DNA of 64,000 nucleotides from Fonticella tunisiensis (GTDB lineage Bacteria; Bacillota; Clostridia; Clostridiales; Caloramatoraceae), in contig NZ_SOAZ01000003.1 in NCBI RefSeq assembly GCF_004364155.1, positions 62,001 through 126,000 on the forward strand. Reading direction: 5' to 3'. Positions within the stretch are counted from its first letter, which is position 1; every line of letters begins with the position of its first letter. The position numbers and the translations under genes were made by a program. Below are positions 18,350 to 27,867 of this stretch, in pieces. Under the pieces are notes generated by a model. It did not search any database and was not told the origin of the DNA. It saw nothing but the letters and a program-made list of their open reading frames with translations.

Positions 18350-18988
18350 TTAATATCCATGCGTAACTTTTCCCTTCCTATAGGCATCCAAAATGAGTAC
18401 ATTATCAGATACAGTGTTTTCCTTAACTATATAATTTATAACCTCAGATATTGCCTTTCGTACCTTTTTATATTCTATTTCCCCCCAAGCCTTAAGAATT
18501 GGTATAAAGCGTGTATCCTTAGAATCTTTTATTTTTTGAAGTAGAAGAAGTATCATTCCTCTATTTCTATCCTTAAGTTCATTTACAAAGGAATAATCAT
18601 CGCTTTCAAATAGGTCCATAAGCTTGTTCAAAAGCTCCCCGGCATATGTTTCCCTTTCCATTTCCCATCCCATTTCCGAGAAAATGATCATCGGAAGTTT
18701 TCCGTAGTATTTTATTTCAAGGTAGCCCTCTGCTATCATCCAATCTATTCTTGCTGTTATGTCCTCAAGCTTTAATCTGCTATAAAAGCCGTATACAGAA
18801 CAGCTGTTCAATCCAAGTTCAAGAAGTTTTTTGTCCCTTGAACCCTTTAGGATTTTAGCAAGCATACTTCTGCCTGCATTTCCTATTATTTCGTCTGCAG
18901 CCCTAAGAATTGCCCTTATTTCTTCCTCATCAAGGCTTTTTATTCCCTTTGTATCAAGGGTATAGGATACTCTCTTTTTCCTTGCCAT
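18350..18988 (-). CDS. RQC-minor-1 type DNA-binding protein
   Basis: 212 residues. The middle contains a winged-helix RQC-like domain: SMLAKILKGSRDKKLLELGLNSC then VYGFYSRLKLEDITARIDWMI and a GYLEI wing (about 40-110), as in the C-terminal domain of RecQ but without any helicase. The C-terminal half is helical and may resemble HEAT-type repeats. Such stand-alone proteins are common in clostridia; their role in DNA repair or regulation is not settled. Stands alone, with ATG 18988 behind AAGGAG. Confidence 0.8.
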   Translation of the reverse strand: MARKKRVSYTLDTKGIKSLDEEEIRAILRAADEIIGNAGRSMLAKILKGSRDKKLLELGLNSCSVYGFYSRLKLEDITARIDWMIAEGYLEIKYYGKLPMIIFSEMGWEMERETYAGELLNKLMDLFESDDYSFVNELKDRNRGMILLLLQKIKDSKDTRFIPILKAWGEIEYKKVRKAISEVINYIVKENTVSDNVLILDAYRKGKVTHGY

Positions 18989-19220
18989 AATATAAGCTCC
19001 TTGTAGTAAAAATCAACTTTAAATTATTAATGTGGCAATATAATTTTATACTACATAAAAATAAGTTGCATATCAACCACATCCATTCCAATTTAAATAT
19101 TCATCTAATCCAAGTAGAATTGCAGTATAAGGCATCAGTTAATATAATATTTGCGAAACGGTGAAATTCTTTATAAAGTAATGAATAGATATCAATGCAG
19201 AAACAAGAAGATTTTGTCTA

Positions 19221-19294
19221 TAGGAAACGAAGGGACTCGAGCCTCAGGCCAGCAGTTTTGGAGACCGCTGATATACTAATCAAGCGACACCCCA
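19221..19294 (-). pseudogene. Degenerate tRNA-Trp-like sequence
   Basis: On the minus strand a convincing anticodon arm (GCGGT, loop CTCCAAA, ACTGC) shows anticodon CCA. A T-arm-like CTCGAGTCCC and a D-arm-like segment flank it at correct spacing. The acceptor stem pairs poorly (only about five pairs, two of them wobble) and G18G19 is not conserved. I take it as a decayed tRNA or the trace left by an element that used tRNA-Trp as attachment site. Confidence 0.5.
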
Positions 19295-19417
19295 AAGGCT
19301 ATAAATTCAACATAATAATTAACATAAAATATTCCAAGTAGATTTAATGAATTTTCTTCTACTTGGAACGTTACAAAACCTCAAGAAACAAAAGGAAATT
19401 TACCGAAAAAACATCTC

Positions 19418-19693
19418 TTATTGATTATTTAATCTCGAAATAGCTTCATCAAAAAGTTGCTGAATAATTTCTCTAAATTTTTCTTTGCTTATCATTAATT
19501 TAACATAAGCCGGTAATTTTTCATATTGTGAAACTACCCATTCGAATTTTTCTTTTCCTTCTGTTATAGCAAGTTCTTCAGCCTTCTTTTCAACATAGAA
19601 CATGAATTCAAGAGCCAGTTTTTTAGCATATTCTTTGTTGAAAAAATAATATGCAATAATGATGATCAACAGTGCTGCTATTCCTAAATACAT
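19418..19693 (-). CDS. Small phage-holin-like (LLH type) membrane protein
   Basis: 91 residues: one N-terminal membrane helix (about 3-18), then a charged helical tail with KLPAYVKLMISKEKFREIIQ and QLFDEAISRL, the layout of LLH-type phage holins. No other phage gene is intact, so it may be a leftover of a prophage; the tRNA-like scrap beside it fits that idea. Ribosome site GGGAGGG. Function not certain. Confidence 0.6.
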   Translation of the reverse strand: MYLGIAALLIIIIAYYFFNKEYAKKLALEFMFYVEKKAEELAITEGKEKFEWVVSQYEKLPAYVKLMISKEKFREIIQQLFDEAISRLNNQ

Positions 19694-19920
19694 AATAAAT
19701 TATCCCTCCCTCAATATTAATATATGTATTATGAATGTTTAAAGACACACAAACCTAAGTAACAACTAAGTACAATTAATACCACCTCAATAAAATAGCA
19801 ATAGAATTGGGATGACATTTATGCCTTGAAAGGCAAAGGAAAAGACCTATAATGAATATTTCATGTCATGAGCAGAAGTATTAGCGAGATTGATCTTTTT
19901 GAGGATGACGAGGATTAAAT

Positions 19921-19958
19921 AAAAAGCGCGGCAAGCGTGATTAGACTGCTTGCTGCGC
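19921..19958 (-). terminator. Terminator of the shikimate-type operon
   Basis: 11-bp GC-rich stem (19926-19936 with 19948-19958, one wobble pair) followed on the minus strand by TTTTTATTT. It lies 44 bases past the first MFS gene. Nearby, the plus strand at 19868-19918 could encode a 16-residue acidic peptide, but nothing supports it. Confidence 0.9.
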
Positions 19959-20001
19959 AATGATTTTATAAATTTATTTACTTATTTTGTTGATAAACAA
20001 C

Positions 20002-21213
20002 CTACCCTTTAATCACATATCTCTCTTTCACAACAACTCTATCATATCTTAACTTCACAAAAACAGCTGCTGAAATAGCAATTACATATACGATCACCAT
20101 AAAATAGAATACATATAAAATACCATAATATCTTAAAATAAGACCTGTTAAAGCTGGAATTACTGCTGCTGCTACACCGCTGGCGGTAGAAACTAAGGCT
20201 ATTGTCGCACCTTTATTTTTCCAGAAAAGCTCACCCATTGTTGTTTGAGCCATTTGCAGCACTCCTGCTGACGATAATCCTATTAAAGAAAAACCTATTG
20301 TTGTAACTGCTGTTGTCTTAAAAACTAATACTAATATAAGTAAAGTTAGTCCTATTATTGGATAAGCCACTGTAACTGATACAGGCTTTATTGTTTTCTG
20401 TAAAAGTATTGCTAATATTAAAACAGAAACAATAGCCCCTATGCTATAATAAGTTATAAATTTTAAGGAGCTTACTTGACTCATACCTAAAACCTTTTTT
20501 GCAAAAGTAGGTATCCATATTGTAAATGCTGTGTAAATAGCATTAGAAGTAAAACCAATTATTATTAGCGCTATACCTTCTTTTTTAAATACAGGTTCTT
20601 CTGCAAACTTTTTCTCTAATTTTACTCTATTATCTGTACTATTGGGTTCATTTACTTTTGGGAACTTTCTGCTAAATATGAATAACCCATTTAAAAATAC
20701 TAATAAAGCTATTACAAAGAACGTATTTCCATAAAACATATTTCTCCCTATAAAAAATGCTATGATAAATGGCAAAACTGCCCCTCCAGTGGCTACAAAA
20801 GCCTTTATTAAAACATTTGCTGTTCCTGGAGTCTTTGGGAAACATTCCATTAAAGAAGGATAGCTCGCAGCATCCATAAAAGCATGAGATATACCTGCAA
20901 ATGCTGAAAATATCATAGCTAATTCATAGCTTGTTGAAAGAGGTACGCCTAGTAAAAAAACTACCATTAAAATTGGAGCTAAACATAAAAACTTCTTTCT
21001 GCCAAATTTATCTGATAGCCTTCCAGCAGCATATAATGTTGCCGAACGTACCAGGGCTTCCGTAGAAATTAGAAAGCTTATTCCTGCGGCATCAGTGTTA
21101 AACTGCTTTGTTAAAAATGCCATATTAGATGAAAGTAAAATTAGGATCATACCTAACATACAATAACTTATATATATCCCTAATGCCGTTGTAAAATACT
21201 CATTTTTAAACAT
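20002..21213 (-). CDS. MFS transporter, probable quinate/shikimate carrier
   Basis: 403 residues with 12 predicted membrane helices and the MFS motif GRLSDKFGRKKF between helices 2 and 3. Last gene of the cluster with AroD, AroE and a flavin reductase. It shares order and motifs with the second carrier at 22078, from which it probably arose by duplication. Substrate assigned only from neighbours. GGGAGGAAG precedes ATG 21213. Confidence 0.85.
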   Translation of the reverse strand: MFKNEYFTTALGIYISYCMLGMILILLSSNMAFLTKQFNTDAAGISFLISTEALVRSATLYAAGRLSDKFGRKKFLCLAPILMVVFLLGVPLSTSYELAMIFSAFAGISHAFMDAASYPSLMECFPKTPGTANVLIKAFVATGGAVLPFIIAFFIGRNMFYGNTFFVIALLVFLNGLFIFSRKFPKVNEPNSTDNRVKLEKKFAEEPVFKKEGIALIIIGFTSNAIYTAFTIWIPTFAKKVLGMSQVSSLKFITYYSIGAIVSVLILAILLQKTIKPVSVTVAYPIIGLTLLILVLVFKTTAVTTIGFSLIGLSSAGVLQMAQTTMGELFWKNKGATIALVSTASGVAAAVIPALTGLILRYYGILYVFYFMVIVYVIAISAAVFVKLRYDRVVVKERYVIKG

Positions 21214-21287
21214 GGCTTCCTCCCATTATTATCATACATTGTGTTGCAAAAGAGACCACTAATAGATTATTATATTAGCGGTATAAA

Positions 21288-22058
21288 TTACTTTTTCAGG
21301 TTGTTATGAAGTAATTCAATGATCTTACGTAAATCTACCACAGGAATTTGTCCTGGTGCAGAAACCTTTTTAGCTGCACCAAATGTTAACGCAGAACCAA
21401 AGAGCTCACCGGAGAGTCTGCTTATAACACCTTTTCCAGCCATAGACATTGTGATTATAGGACCATCAACATATTGTTCTCTTGTAATACGTGTGGCATC
21501 TAACAGTGTGATTACATCTGCAGTGCAAGTAGGCATCACTGCAATTTTAGGGATATCTCCTCCTAATTCGGCAGCTCTTCGCAAGCGTGATATAATTTCT
21601 TCTTTTGCTGGTGTTTTATGAAAATCATGATTAGATATAATAACTGCTACACCATTTGCATGGGCTGCTTCAATTAACTCCTTTACATCCTTCTCATCGT
21701 TGAATAGTTCAACATCAATAACATCAATAAGCTTTGTTGCAGCTATAGCTTTATTTAATTCAACATAATATGAAGTACTTACTTCCTTCTGTCCACCTTC
21801 TTTAGCACTGCGGAAGGTAAAAATTATAGGCTGAGTAGTTAGAACTTTTCTAATCTCCTGTAATGCTTCTTTAACCTTATCGATGTCAGTAACATTTTCG
21901 TAAAAATCTACGCGCCATTCTACAACATCTAAATCAAGACCTTTTAAATAATTAGCCTCTTCAATAAGCTGAGAAATAGTCTCCCCTACCATTGGCACGC
22001 AAATTTTAGGCATACCTTCACCAATAACAACATCTCTAATCTTAACTACTTTAGTCAT
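21288..22058 (-). CDS. aroD: Type I 3-dehydroquinate dehydratase
   Basis: About 256 residues, class I (Schiff-base) enzyme interconverting 3-dehydroquinate and 3-dehydroshikimate. Catalytic pair visible: His in SNHDFHKTP (near 142) and Lys in DIPKIAVMP (near 169), with EWRVDFYENV near the N terminus. ATG 22058 has a well-placed AAAGGGG; the ATG at 22085 would overlap the preceding gene. In this setting of carriers plus AroE it probably works in the degradative or reductive direction. Confidence 0.95.
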   Translation of the reverse strand: MTKVVKIRDVVIGEGMPKICVPMVGETISQLIEEANYLKGLDLDVVEWRVDFYENVTDIDKVKEALQEIRKVLTTQPIIFTFRSAKEGGQKEVSTSYYVELNKAIAATKLIDVIDVELFNDEKDVKELIEAAHANGVAVIISNHDFHKTPAKEEIISRLRRAAELGGDIPKIAVMPTCTADVITLLDATRITREQYVDGPIITMSMAGKGVISRLSGELFGSALTFGAAKKVSAPGQIPVVDLRKIIELLHNNLKK

Positions 22059-22077
22059 TTCTATCCCCTTTCTAAAT

Positions 22078-23295
22078 CTAAGCATTTATTGGCTTAGCTT
22101 CTACATTCATAACCTTTCTATAGCGTACATTAACAATTAATCCTAATAGAACACCTATAGCTGCTATAATGATATCAAGCAAAATTATGTTGCTAATACT
22201 TGTTTTAGATATAATACCAGTCATTACTGGGATGGTAAAGGTTGCCAAACTCGATGCAGTATAAACAATACCAGTAATTTTACCTTTATTTGAAGGAAAC
22301 AGTTCGGCCATTGTTGTTAACGCTAACTGCAGTACTCCTCCAGCTGCTGTAAATCCAATTAAGAATGCACTTATAATGCAAACAGTAGGAGTTGGTACTA
22401 GCCATAGAAGTAAAAGAGACATTAATGAAAAAAGTGGATAGATAAATACAAAAACTACAGGCTTCACCAAGCTTTTTACCAGGTATGATGTAATAAATAC
22501 AGATAAAAGAGAACCAATACTATAATAGCTTATTAAAGTTAAGGAAGCGCTTTTCGACATCTTGGCTACCTCAGTACCATAGGTTGGAAGCCAAACAGAT
22601 ATAAGATAAAATGTTGCTGTTGCAGTATATCCAATTATAATAAGAGCTAACCCTTCAACCCAAAACTTAGGGTTACTTCTAAAGCGATTATTTGAATTTT
22701 CATCCAAACTGGAAGCCTTTTCTTCTTTTTTAGCCTGATCAGCAAAGGGTAATTTGATAAGGAATATTGCATTAATTACAAAGATTGCTATACAAAATAT
22801 AAATGAATATCCAAAATACAAGTTGTTATTAATTAAAAATCCAATAAGCAGTGGTAAAACAAACTGGCCACCTGATACAAATGCTTTTATTATAACATTT
22901 GCAGTACCTGCAGCTTCCGGAAATGCTTCCATTAAAGCTGGATAAGTTCCTGCATCCAGTATTGAGTTTGCCATACCTGCAAGTAGTGCAAATACAAATG
23001 CTACTGAAACACTTTTACTAAACAAAATTCCTACAAAGAAAACTGAGTATACAGCCATTCCTGCAAAAACAAAAGGCTTACGACCAAGCTTGTCAGATAA
23101 TACACCGGAAACGAATAAAACTAGTAAACGTCCTATTCCAAGTGCGGAAATAACATAGGCTACTCCAGCCTTGTCTGTTCCAAACTGTTTCATTAAGAAT
23201 TGCATGTTTTGTGCTAGAATAATAGCACCCATGCCGTGTACAAAATAGTTGACATATAACGAAATCGCTGTTGGCATATATTTATTTTTTTTCAA
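22078..23295 (-). CDS. MFS transporter, second quinate/shikimate-type carrier
   Basis: 405 residues, 12 helices, SGVLSDKLGRKPF loop, and the same QMAQTTMAELF-like late motif as the carrier at 20002. The likely start is TTG 23295, because GGAGGG sits 7 bases before it and 25 bases before the next ATG. A perfect hairpin lies just upstream (23314-23344). Confidence 0.85.
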   Translation of the reverse strand: MKKNKYMPTAISLYVNYFVHGMGAIILAQNMQFLMKQFGTDKAGVAYVISALGIGRLLVLFVSGVLSDKLGRKPFVFAGMAVYSVFFVGILFSKSVSVAFVFALLAGMANSILDAGTYPALMEAFPEAAGTANVIIKAFVSGGQFVLPLLIGFLINNNLYFGYSFIFCIAIFVINAIFLIKLPFADQAKKEEKASSLDENSNNRFRSNPKFWVEGLALIIIGYTATATFYLISVWLPTYGTEVAKMSKSASLTLISYYSIGSLLSVFITSYLVKSLVKPVVFVFIYPLFSLMSLLLLWLVPTPTVCIISAFLIGFTAAGGVLQLALTTMAELFPSNKGKITGIVYTASSLATFTIPVMTGIISKTSISNIILLDIIIAAIGVLLGLIVNVRYRKVMNVEAKPINA

Positions 23296-23313
23296 GATTA
23301 ATCCCTCCTATCT

Positions 23314-23344
23314 CTTAGGAAAGAAGTTATACTTCTTTCCTAAG
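23314..23344. repeat. 13-bp inverted repeat in the aroE-MFS gap
   Basis: Arms 23314-23326 and 23332-23344 are perfect complements, loop 5. No T run follows, so it may be an mRNA-stabilising or processing hairpin or an operator. A weaker hairpin at 23412-23437 overlaps the aroE stop. Confidence 0.6.
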
Positions 23345-23424
23345 TCTTAAATTTATTCGTGTTATGTTTAAAATTTCACAAATTAGGGTATAAAAAATTT
23401 ATGAATTTGTTAAGATTCTCTTGA

Positions 23425-24288
23425 TTAAAAGAGAATCTCTTTAACATAATCAACTGGCATTTCCTGTCCTGTCCAAAGTTCAAAAGCCTTAGCTCCCTGC
23501 CATAACATCATACCTAAACCATTAATAATCTTGCAGCCTTGTTTTTCAGCCATTTCAAGAAGTTTTGTCTTTTTAGGAATATAAACAACATCTGATACTA
23601 CCAGGTCAGGTCTTAGCATGGAAGGGTCAGGTATATTGCATAAATCCTCTAAAGGTTTCATACCTACAGAAGTTGCATCTGTTAAAATTACACTATCTGC
23701 AATTTCAGCACGCAATCTTTCTGTATCAGCTAAATCAAACAATTGTGCCCTGCATCCTGTTTTTTCATTTATATCTCTAACTGTTTTTTCAGCACGCTTA
23801 TAGAAATCGTCTTTACGGTTAAAAATAGAAATTTCCTTTACTCCATCCAAAGCTGCTTGAATACAAATGGCTGTTGCAGCTCCACCTGCTCCAATAAGAG
23901 TCATTTTCTTTCCTATAATATCAACGCCTTCTTCTTTAAGTGAACGCATATATCCTACTCCATCAGTAATATGACCTGTTAAAACTCCGTTGTCGTTAAC
24001 CACTGTATTAACGGCACCTGCTAATTCTGCCGCTGGTGATAGTTTATCCAGGTACTTATGAATTACAGTTTTGTTTGGCATTGATACATTGAATCCACGA
24101 AGATTTAATGCTCTAAAGCCCTTTACAACATCTTCCAATTGTTCAATGCCACAGTCAAAGGCAAGATATACATAATCCAATCCTAGTTTTGCAAAAGCTT
24201 CATTGTGCATTGTTGGTGATAAAGAATGAGAAATTGGTGTTGCAATTAAACCAATTAATTGTGTTTTTCCAGTGATGCGTTCAGCCAT
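23425..24288 (-). CDS. aroE: Shikimate dehydrogenase
   Basis: 287 residues, reversible reduction of 3-dehydroshikimate to shikimate (or of dehydroquinate to quinate in YdiB-type relatives). Substrate site ISHSLSPTMHNEAF near 16-29, catalytic Lys in NVSMPNKTV near 72, Rossmann GAGGAATAI near 133, and AVNTVVND and DGVGY blocks. Because of its neighbours a catabolic isozyme is likely; the cofactor preference (NAD or NADP) cannot be settled from sequence. Confidence 0.93.
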   Translation of the reverse strand: MAERITGKTQLIGLIATPISHSLSPTMHNEAFAKLGLDYVYLAFDCGIEQLEDVVKGFRALNLRGFNVSMPNKTVIHKYLDKLSPAAELAGAVNTVVNDNGVLTGHITDGVGYMRSLKEEGVDIIGKKMTLIGAGGAATAICIQAALDGVKEISIFNRKDDFYKRAEKTVRDINEKTGCRAQLFDLADTERLRAEIADSVILTDATSVGMKPLEDLCNIPDPSMLRPDLVVSDVVYIPKKTKLLEMAEKQGCKIINGLGMMLWQGAKAFELWTGQEMPVDYVKEILF

Positions 24289-24350
24289 TTTAAATCCTTC
24301 CTTTCATTTACTTATTGTAATAAATAAGCATATTTTTAATATTTTATATT

Positions 24351-24390
24351 CTTGCTATTCTGCTATAATTTAGCATAGCAGAATAGCAAG
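24351..24390. promoter_or_regulatory. Perfect 15-bp inverted repeat between the reductase gene and aroE
   Basis: Arms 24351-24365 and 24376-24390, loop 10 containing TAATTTAGCA. It lacks a T run on the minus strand. Because it sits in a gap of about 118 bases inside the cluster, it may be a processing hairpin or an internal operator. Confidence 0.6.
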
Positions 24391-24406
24391 TTATAGTAAT
24401 CATTAT

Positions 24407-26404
24407 TTACATTGCACCTATCTTTTCCAGTGTCAGAAGGATATCTCTACCTTCCCCCATGCCATCTATTATTTTTCTAGTTCTGGCACTGTCTCCAATG
24501 TTAATTACCTCAACAGCTTCATCTTTAAAATATTCCTGCAGCTCCTCTAATCCAGAATTTTCCGGCCTCATACCAAGGCACACAAATCCGTAATCAAAGT
24601 ATAGGTTTTGTTCCTTATCATCTTTCTTTACCTTGAAATGGTCTGAGGCTACTTCAACAAGTGTTGTTTCTGTAAGAACATCTACGTTGTTTTCTTTAAT
24701 TATATTCATCATAGAGAGTTTAGTTATAACGTCTAAATCTCTTCCAAGCATGGGAAGCATTTCAACTATTGAAACCTTTGCTTTTCTTTCAGCAAAAAAC
24801 TCTACAACATCCAGTCCCACAGCTCCCCCACCTATGACTACAATTTTTTTGCCTTCAAGATTTTTAAACTTAAACTTATCAATATTATTTAGAAGTCCGA
24901 ATATTGAATATAACTTTTCTCCTTCTTTATCGATGCGTTCCAATAAACCTTTGATAGGAGGAAGCAGCGGTTTAGAACCGGTAGCATTTACTATAACATC
25001 GGGTTTAAGATTTTTTATAGCTTTGACATCAGCTTTTGTACCAGTATAAATAATTAAATTCTTTAACTTTTCAGCCCTCTTCACCAGATAATCAGGCAAG
25101 TAGGAAATTCTATTTTTATCCGGCAGCTTTGAAATTTCTTTTGCTAGTCCGCCAAGATATGGCTTTTGTTCAAAAAGAAATGTTGTACAGCCTACCTCTG
25201 CAGCGGTACAGGCTGCCTCAAGTCCAGCAGTTCCCCCACCGATAACTACTACATTAGTTGGCTTATTCACCTTTTTATTTTTATAAGCATCTTCATTTAT
25301 TGTATCTGGATTCACAGTACATCTTATAGGCCTGTTTAAACCTATTCTATGACCTGCACAGCCTATATTACAGGAAATACACTTTCTTATCATATCCTCT
25401 TGATTGTTTTTAACCTTTGAAACCCAGTTGGGATCTGCTATTAAACCACGTCCTATTCCTATTAGATCAGCTTGTCCTTCAGCTAAAATTTTTTCAGCTA
25501 TTTCTGGATTTCTAATGTTTCCTGTTGTTATCGTTGGTTTATTAAACTTATCTCTTACAGCTTTAGACATATATGAACGCCAACCATCCGGGAGGTTCAT
25601 ATTGTCTATTTGATATTGAAGGGAATCGTTTAGACCTGCAGAAACATCGAATATATCAACTTCATCATTTAAGTATTCTAAAATCTTTAATGTATCTTCT
25701 AAAGTATTGCCACCCTCTAAAAGCTCATCTGCACTGATTCTAAGCAGGATTGGAAACGTAGGTCCTACTGCAGCTCTTACGCTGTCAATTACCATTCTTG
25801 CAAATCTAGCCCTATTTTCCAAACTTCCACCAAATTCATCGCTGCGTTTGTTATAAATAGGTGATAAGAATTGACAAATCAAATATGAATGGCCAGCATG
25901 TATTTCAACTGCATCAAAGCCTGCTGTTTGTACTCTTTTTGCTGCCTTGCCGTACTTTTCTACTATGTCCAATATCTCTTTTTTTTCCAGAGGCCTTGGG
26001 ATTGCTCCACCAGTTTTAGAAGGAATATTTGAAGCTGAAACTGGCTGACAACCTATCCTTTCAGGAACTGCAGAAGCACCGGAGTGATTAATTTGCATTG
26101 CAACACAAGCGCCATATTTATGCAATCTTTCAGTTAGCCTATACAAAGCTGGTATAAAACTATCATGATCAATTCTAAGTTGCGTTGTACCATTTGATCC
26201 TAAAGGAAAATCAACTGCTGCATTTTCTACTATTATTAATCCTGTTCCTCCTTTAGCTCTTTGTTCATAATATTTAATGTGATCATTATTAATTTCACCA
26301 TTTTGTCCAGCATAATTTGTACCCATTGGCGGCATTATTATTCGGTTTTTTATTGTCATGTTTTTAACTTTAAATGGGCTAAAAATATTAGGATATTTTG
26401 TCAT
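24407..26404 (-). CDS. Old-yellow-enzyme type FMN/Fe-S/FAD reductase (2,4-dienoyl-CoA reductase family)
   Basis: About 665 residues. FMN-binding TIM barrel (about 8-335) with PPMGTNYAG and HAGHSYL, a 4Fe-4S cysteine set CISCNIGC…C near 340-365, then an NAD/FAD part with two Rossmann motifs (VVVIGGGTAGLEAA near 380, KIVVIGGGAVGLDV near 510). Family members reduce or oxidise C=C bonds of enoyl-CoAs, bile acids or cyclic acids. First gene of the shikimate-type cluster, so a ring-reducing step on (dehydro)shikimate is the natural guess, but this is inference. Start ATG 26404 follows GGAGGTAGGG. Confidence 0.9.
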   Translation of the reverse strand: MTKYPNIFSPFKVKNMTIKNRIIMPPMGTNYAGQNGEINNDHIKYYEQRAKGGTGLIIVENAAVDFPLGSNGTTQLRIDHDSFIPALYRLTERLHKYGACVAMQINHSGASAVPERIGCQPVSASNIPSKTGGAIPRPLEKKEILDIVEKYGKAAKRVQTAGFDAVEIHAGHSYLICQFLSPIYNKRSDEFGGSLENRARFARMVIDSVRAAVGPTFPILLRISADELLEGGNTLEDTLKILEYLNDEVDIFDVSAGLNDSLQYQIDNMNLPDGWRSYMSKAVRDKFNKPTITTGNIRNPEIAEKILAEGQADLIGIGRGLIADPNWVSKVKNNQEDMIRKCISCNIGCAGHRIGLNRPIRCTVNPDTINEDAYKNKKVNKPTNVVVIGGGTAGLEAACTAAEVGCTTFLFEQKPYLGGLAKEISKLPDKNRISYLPDYLVKRAEKLKNLIIYTGTKADVKAIKNLKPDVIVNATGSKPLLPPIKGLLERIDKEGEKLYSIFGLLNNIDKFKFKNLEGKKIVVIGGGAVGLDVVEFFAERKAKVSIVEMLPMLGRDLDVITKLSMMNIIKENNVDVLTETTLVEVASDHFKVKKDDKEQNLYFDYGFVCLGMRPENSGLEELQEYFKDEAVEVINIGDSARTRKIIDGMGEGRDILLTLEKIGAM

Positions 26405-26540
26405 TTCCCTACCTCCATATTTAAATGTAGCATATGCTAAATTCACTTAACTCTTTGAGTTTATAGCTATAAAACTCATCTTAATCAACTTTCTCAACCT
26501 GTTTAATATATTTAAATCGCAAACATACAACCATTTAATA

Positions 26541-26558
26541 GTGTTAAATGCTTAACAC
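26541..26558. promoter_or_regulatory. Candidate LysR operator
   Basis: Perfect inverted repeat GTGTTAA-ATGC-TTAACAC in the 275-bp space between the divergent reductase gene and lysR-type gene. It fits the T-N11-A form of LysR-type sites. It probably controls both directions. Confidence 0.7.
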
Positions 26559-26679
26559 ACTTTTATTGTAATATGGATACTACCATAAATCTAATCAAAC
26601 TTTATAGCTTTATTTATAGAAATTTTTTATATATTTTGATATAATAACTTGTATCCAGTATGGAAAGGATTGAGCCCCA

Positions 26680-27591
26680 ATGAACTTAAAACATCTGGAG
26701 TATTTTCGAGTATTAGCCAAGCTAGAGCACTACACATTGGCAGCTGAAAAGTTATCTATTACTCAGCCAACTCTAACATATGCTATTTCAGAATTAGAAA
26801 AGGATTTAGGAACTTATCTTTTTGAAAAGCAGGGAAGGAATGTACGTTTAACCAAATATGGCCGCTTTTTTCTTAATTATGTGGATACTGCGCTAAGTGA
26901 ACTTGAAAAAGGCGAGAAGGAATTGAGAAAACTAGTAAGCCCCTCTCATGGTACCATTGATTTGGCTTTCATTTATACATTAGGTCCTCATTTTGTACCT
27001 AAAATGATTGAGAATTTTTTCAGTAACGAAGCCAATAAAAATATATCCTTTAACTTCAGTCAAGGAAACACTAAAAATATTATTCAAGGACTTAAAGCAG
27101 AAAAATTCGATTTGGCATTTTGCTCTCTTGCAAAGAATGAACCGGCTATTGATTTTATACCATTGGCCAGGCAAGAACTGGTGCTCATTGTCTCAAGCAA
27201 CCATCCACTTGCAGCTTATGACAGCATCGATTTAAGAGATACAGCGCCTTTTCCTTTTGTATACTATAATAAAGAGAGTGGTATTCGCCCTCTTATCGAT
27301 AGCTTATTTGCCAAAGTTAATATTACACCAAAAATTAGATGTGAAGTAGAGGAAGATAGTGCCGTTGCCGGTTTAGTTTCCATTGATTATGGCATTGCTG
27401 TTGTACCAAATATATGGATACTGAAGCATTTTAATGTGAAGATTTTACCAATAATTAACCCACCTCATAAGCGATTTATTTATCTTGCTTATTTGAAAAA
27501 TAAGTATTTGAGCCCTACAGTACATCGGTTCAAAGATTTCGCAGTGAATTACTGCAAAAATCATTTTTTTATTGAAGATAATTCACTATAA
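26680..27591 (+). CDS. LysR-type regulator of the shikimate-type cluster
   Basis: 303 residues. N-terminal helix-turn-helix (LNLKHLEYFRVLAKLEHYTLAAEKL region, then SITQPTLTYAISELEKDLG) and a periplasmic-binding-like effector domain from about 90. Divergent to the cluster, so it is the probable activator, responding to shikimate, quinate or a derivative. AAAGGA lies before ATG 26680. Confidence 0.92.
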   Translation: MNLKHLEYFRVLAKLEHYTLAAEKLSITQPTLTYAISELEKDLGTYLFEKQGRNVRLTKYGRFFLNYVDTALSELEKGEKELRKLVSPSHGTIDLAFIYTLGPHFVPKMIENFFSNEANKNISFNFSQGNTKNIIQGLKAEKFDLAFCSLAKNEPAIDFIPLARQELVLIVSSNHPLAAYDSIDLRDTAPFPFVYYNKESGIRPLIDSLFAKVNITPKIRCEVEEDSAVAGLVSIDYGIAVVPNIWILKHFNVKILPIINPPHKRFIYLAYLKNKYLSPTVHRFKDFAVNYCKNHFFIEDNSL

Positions 27592-27618
27592 TAATTAATT
27601 TTAATCGAGAAGTAATTA

Positions 27619-27698
27619 ATGGGGACGGTTAATTTACTGTATCGTTTATAATTTAACTTGTCCAAATTACTGTAAATAATAATAATTAATAACCGTCC
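27619..27698. repeat. REP-like palindromic sequence
   Basis: Begins with GGGGACGGTTAATTTACTGT and ends with the inverted ACTGTAA…TTAATAACCGTCC, so it folds into a long hairpin. Variants of the core occur at 27778 (GGGACGATTAATG), 31251 (GGGACGATTAATGGCAA) and 30990 (GGACGGTTAA). This class of repeat accompanies RAYT transposases in Firmicutes, and a RAYT remnant lies 170 bases away. Confidence 0.7.
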
Positions 27699-27867
27699 TT
27701 ACATCTCTTAGTAAGTATTTTGTCAATTAATTTTCTGAATCTGAAACAAAACAGTTATATTCCATTATCTATTTCCCTTGGGACGATTAATGACAATCAG
27801 CTCCGTCTCTCACAGGGATATCCTGTCATCATTCCTATTATATTTTTTTAAAAAAGTTCATCTATGC

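Noticed and set aside
19868-19918. 16-residue acidic peptide ORF on the plus strand
   Set aside because: Too short, no ribosome site and no neighbours in the same direction.
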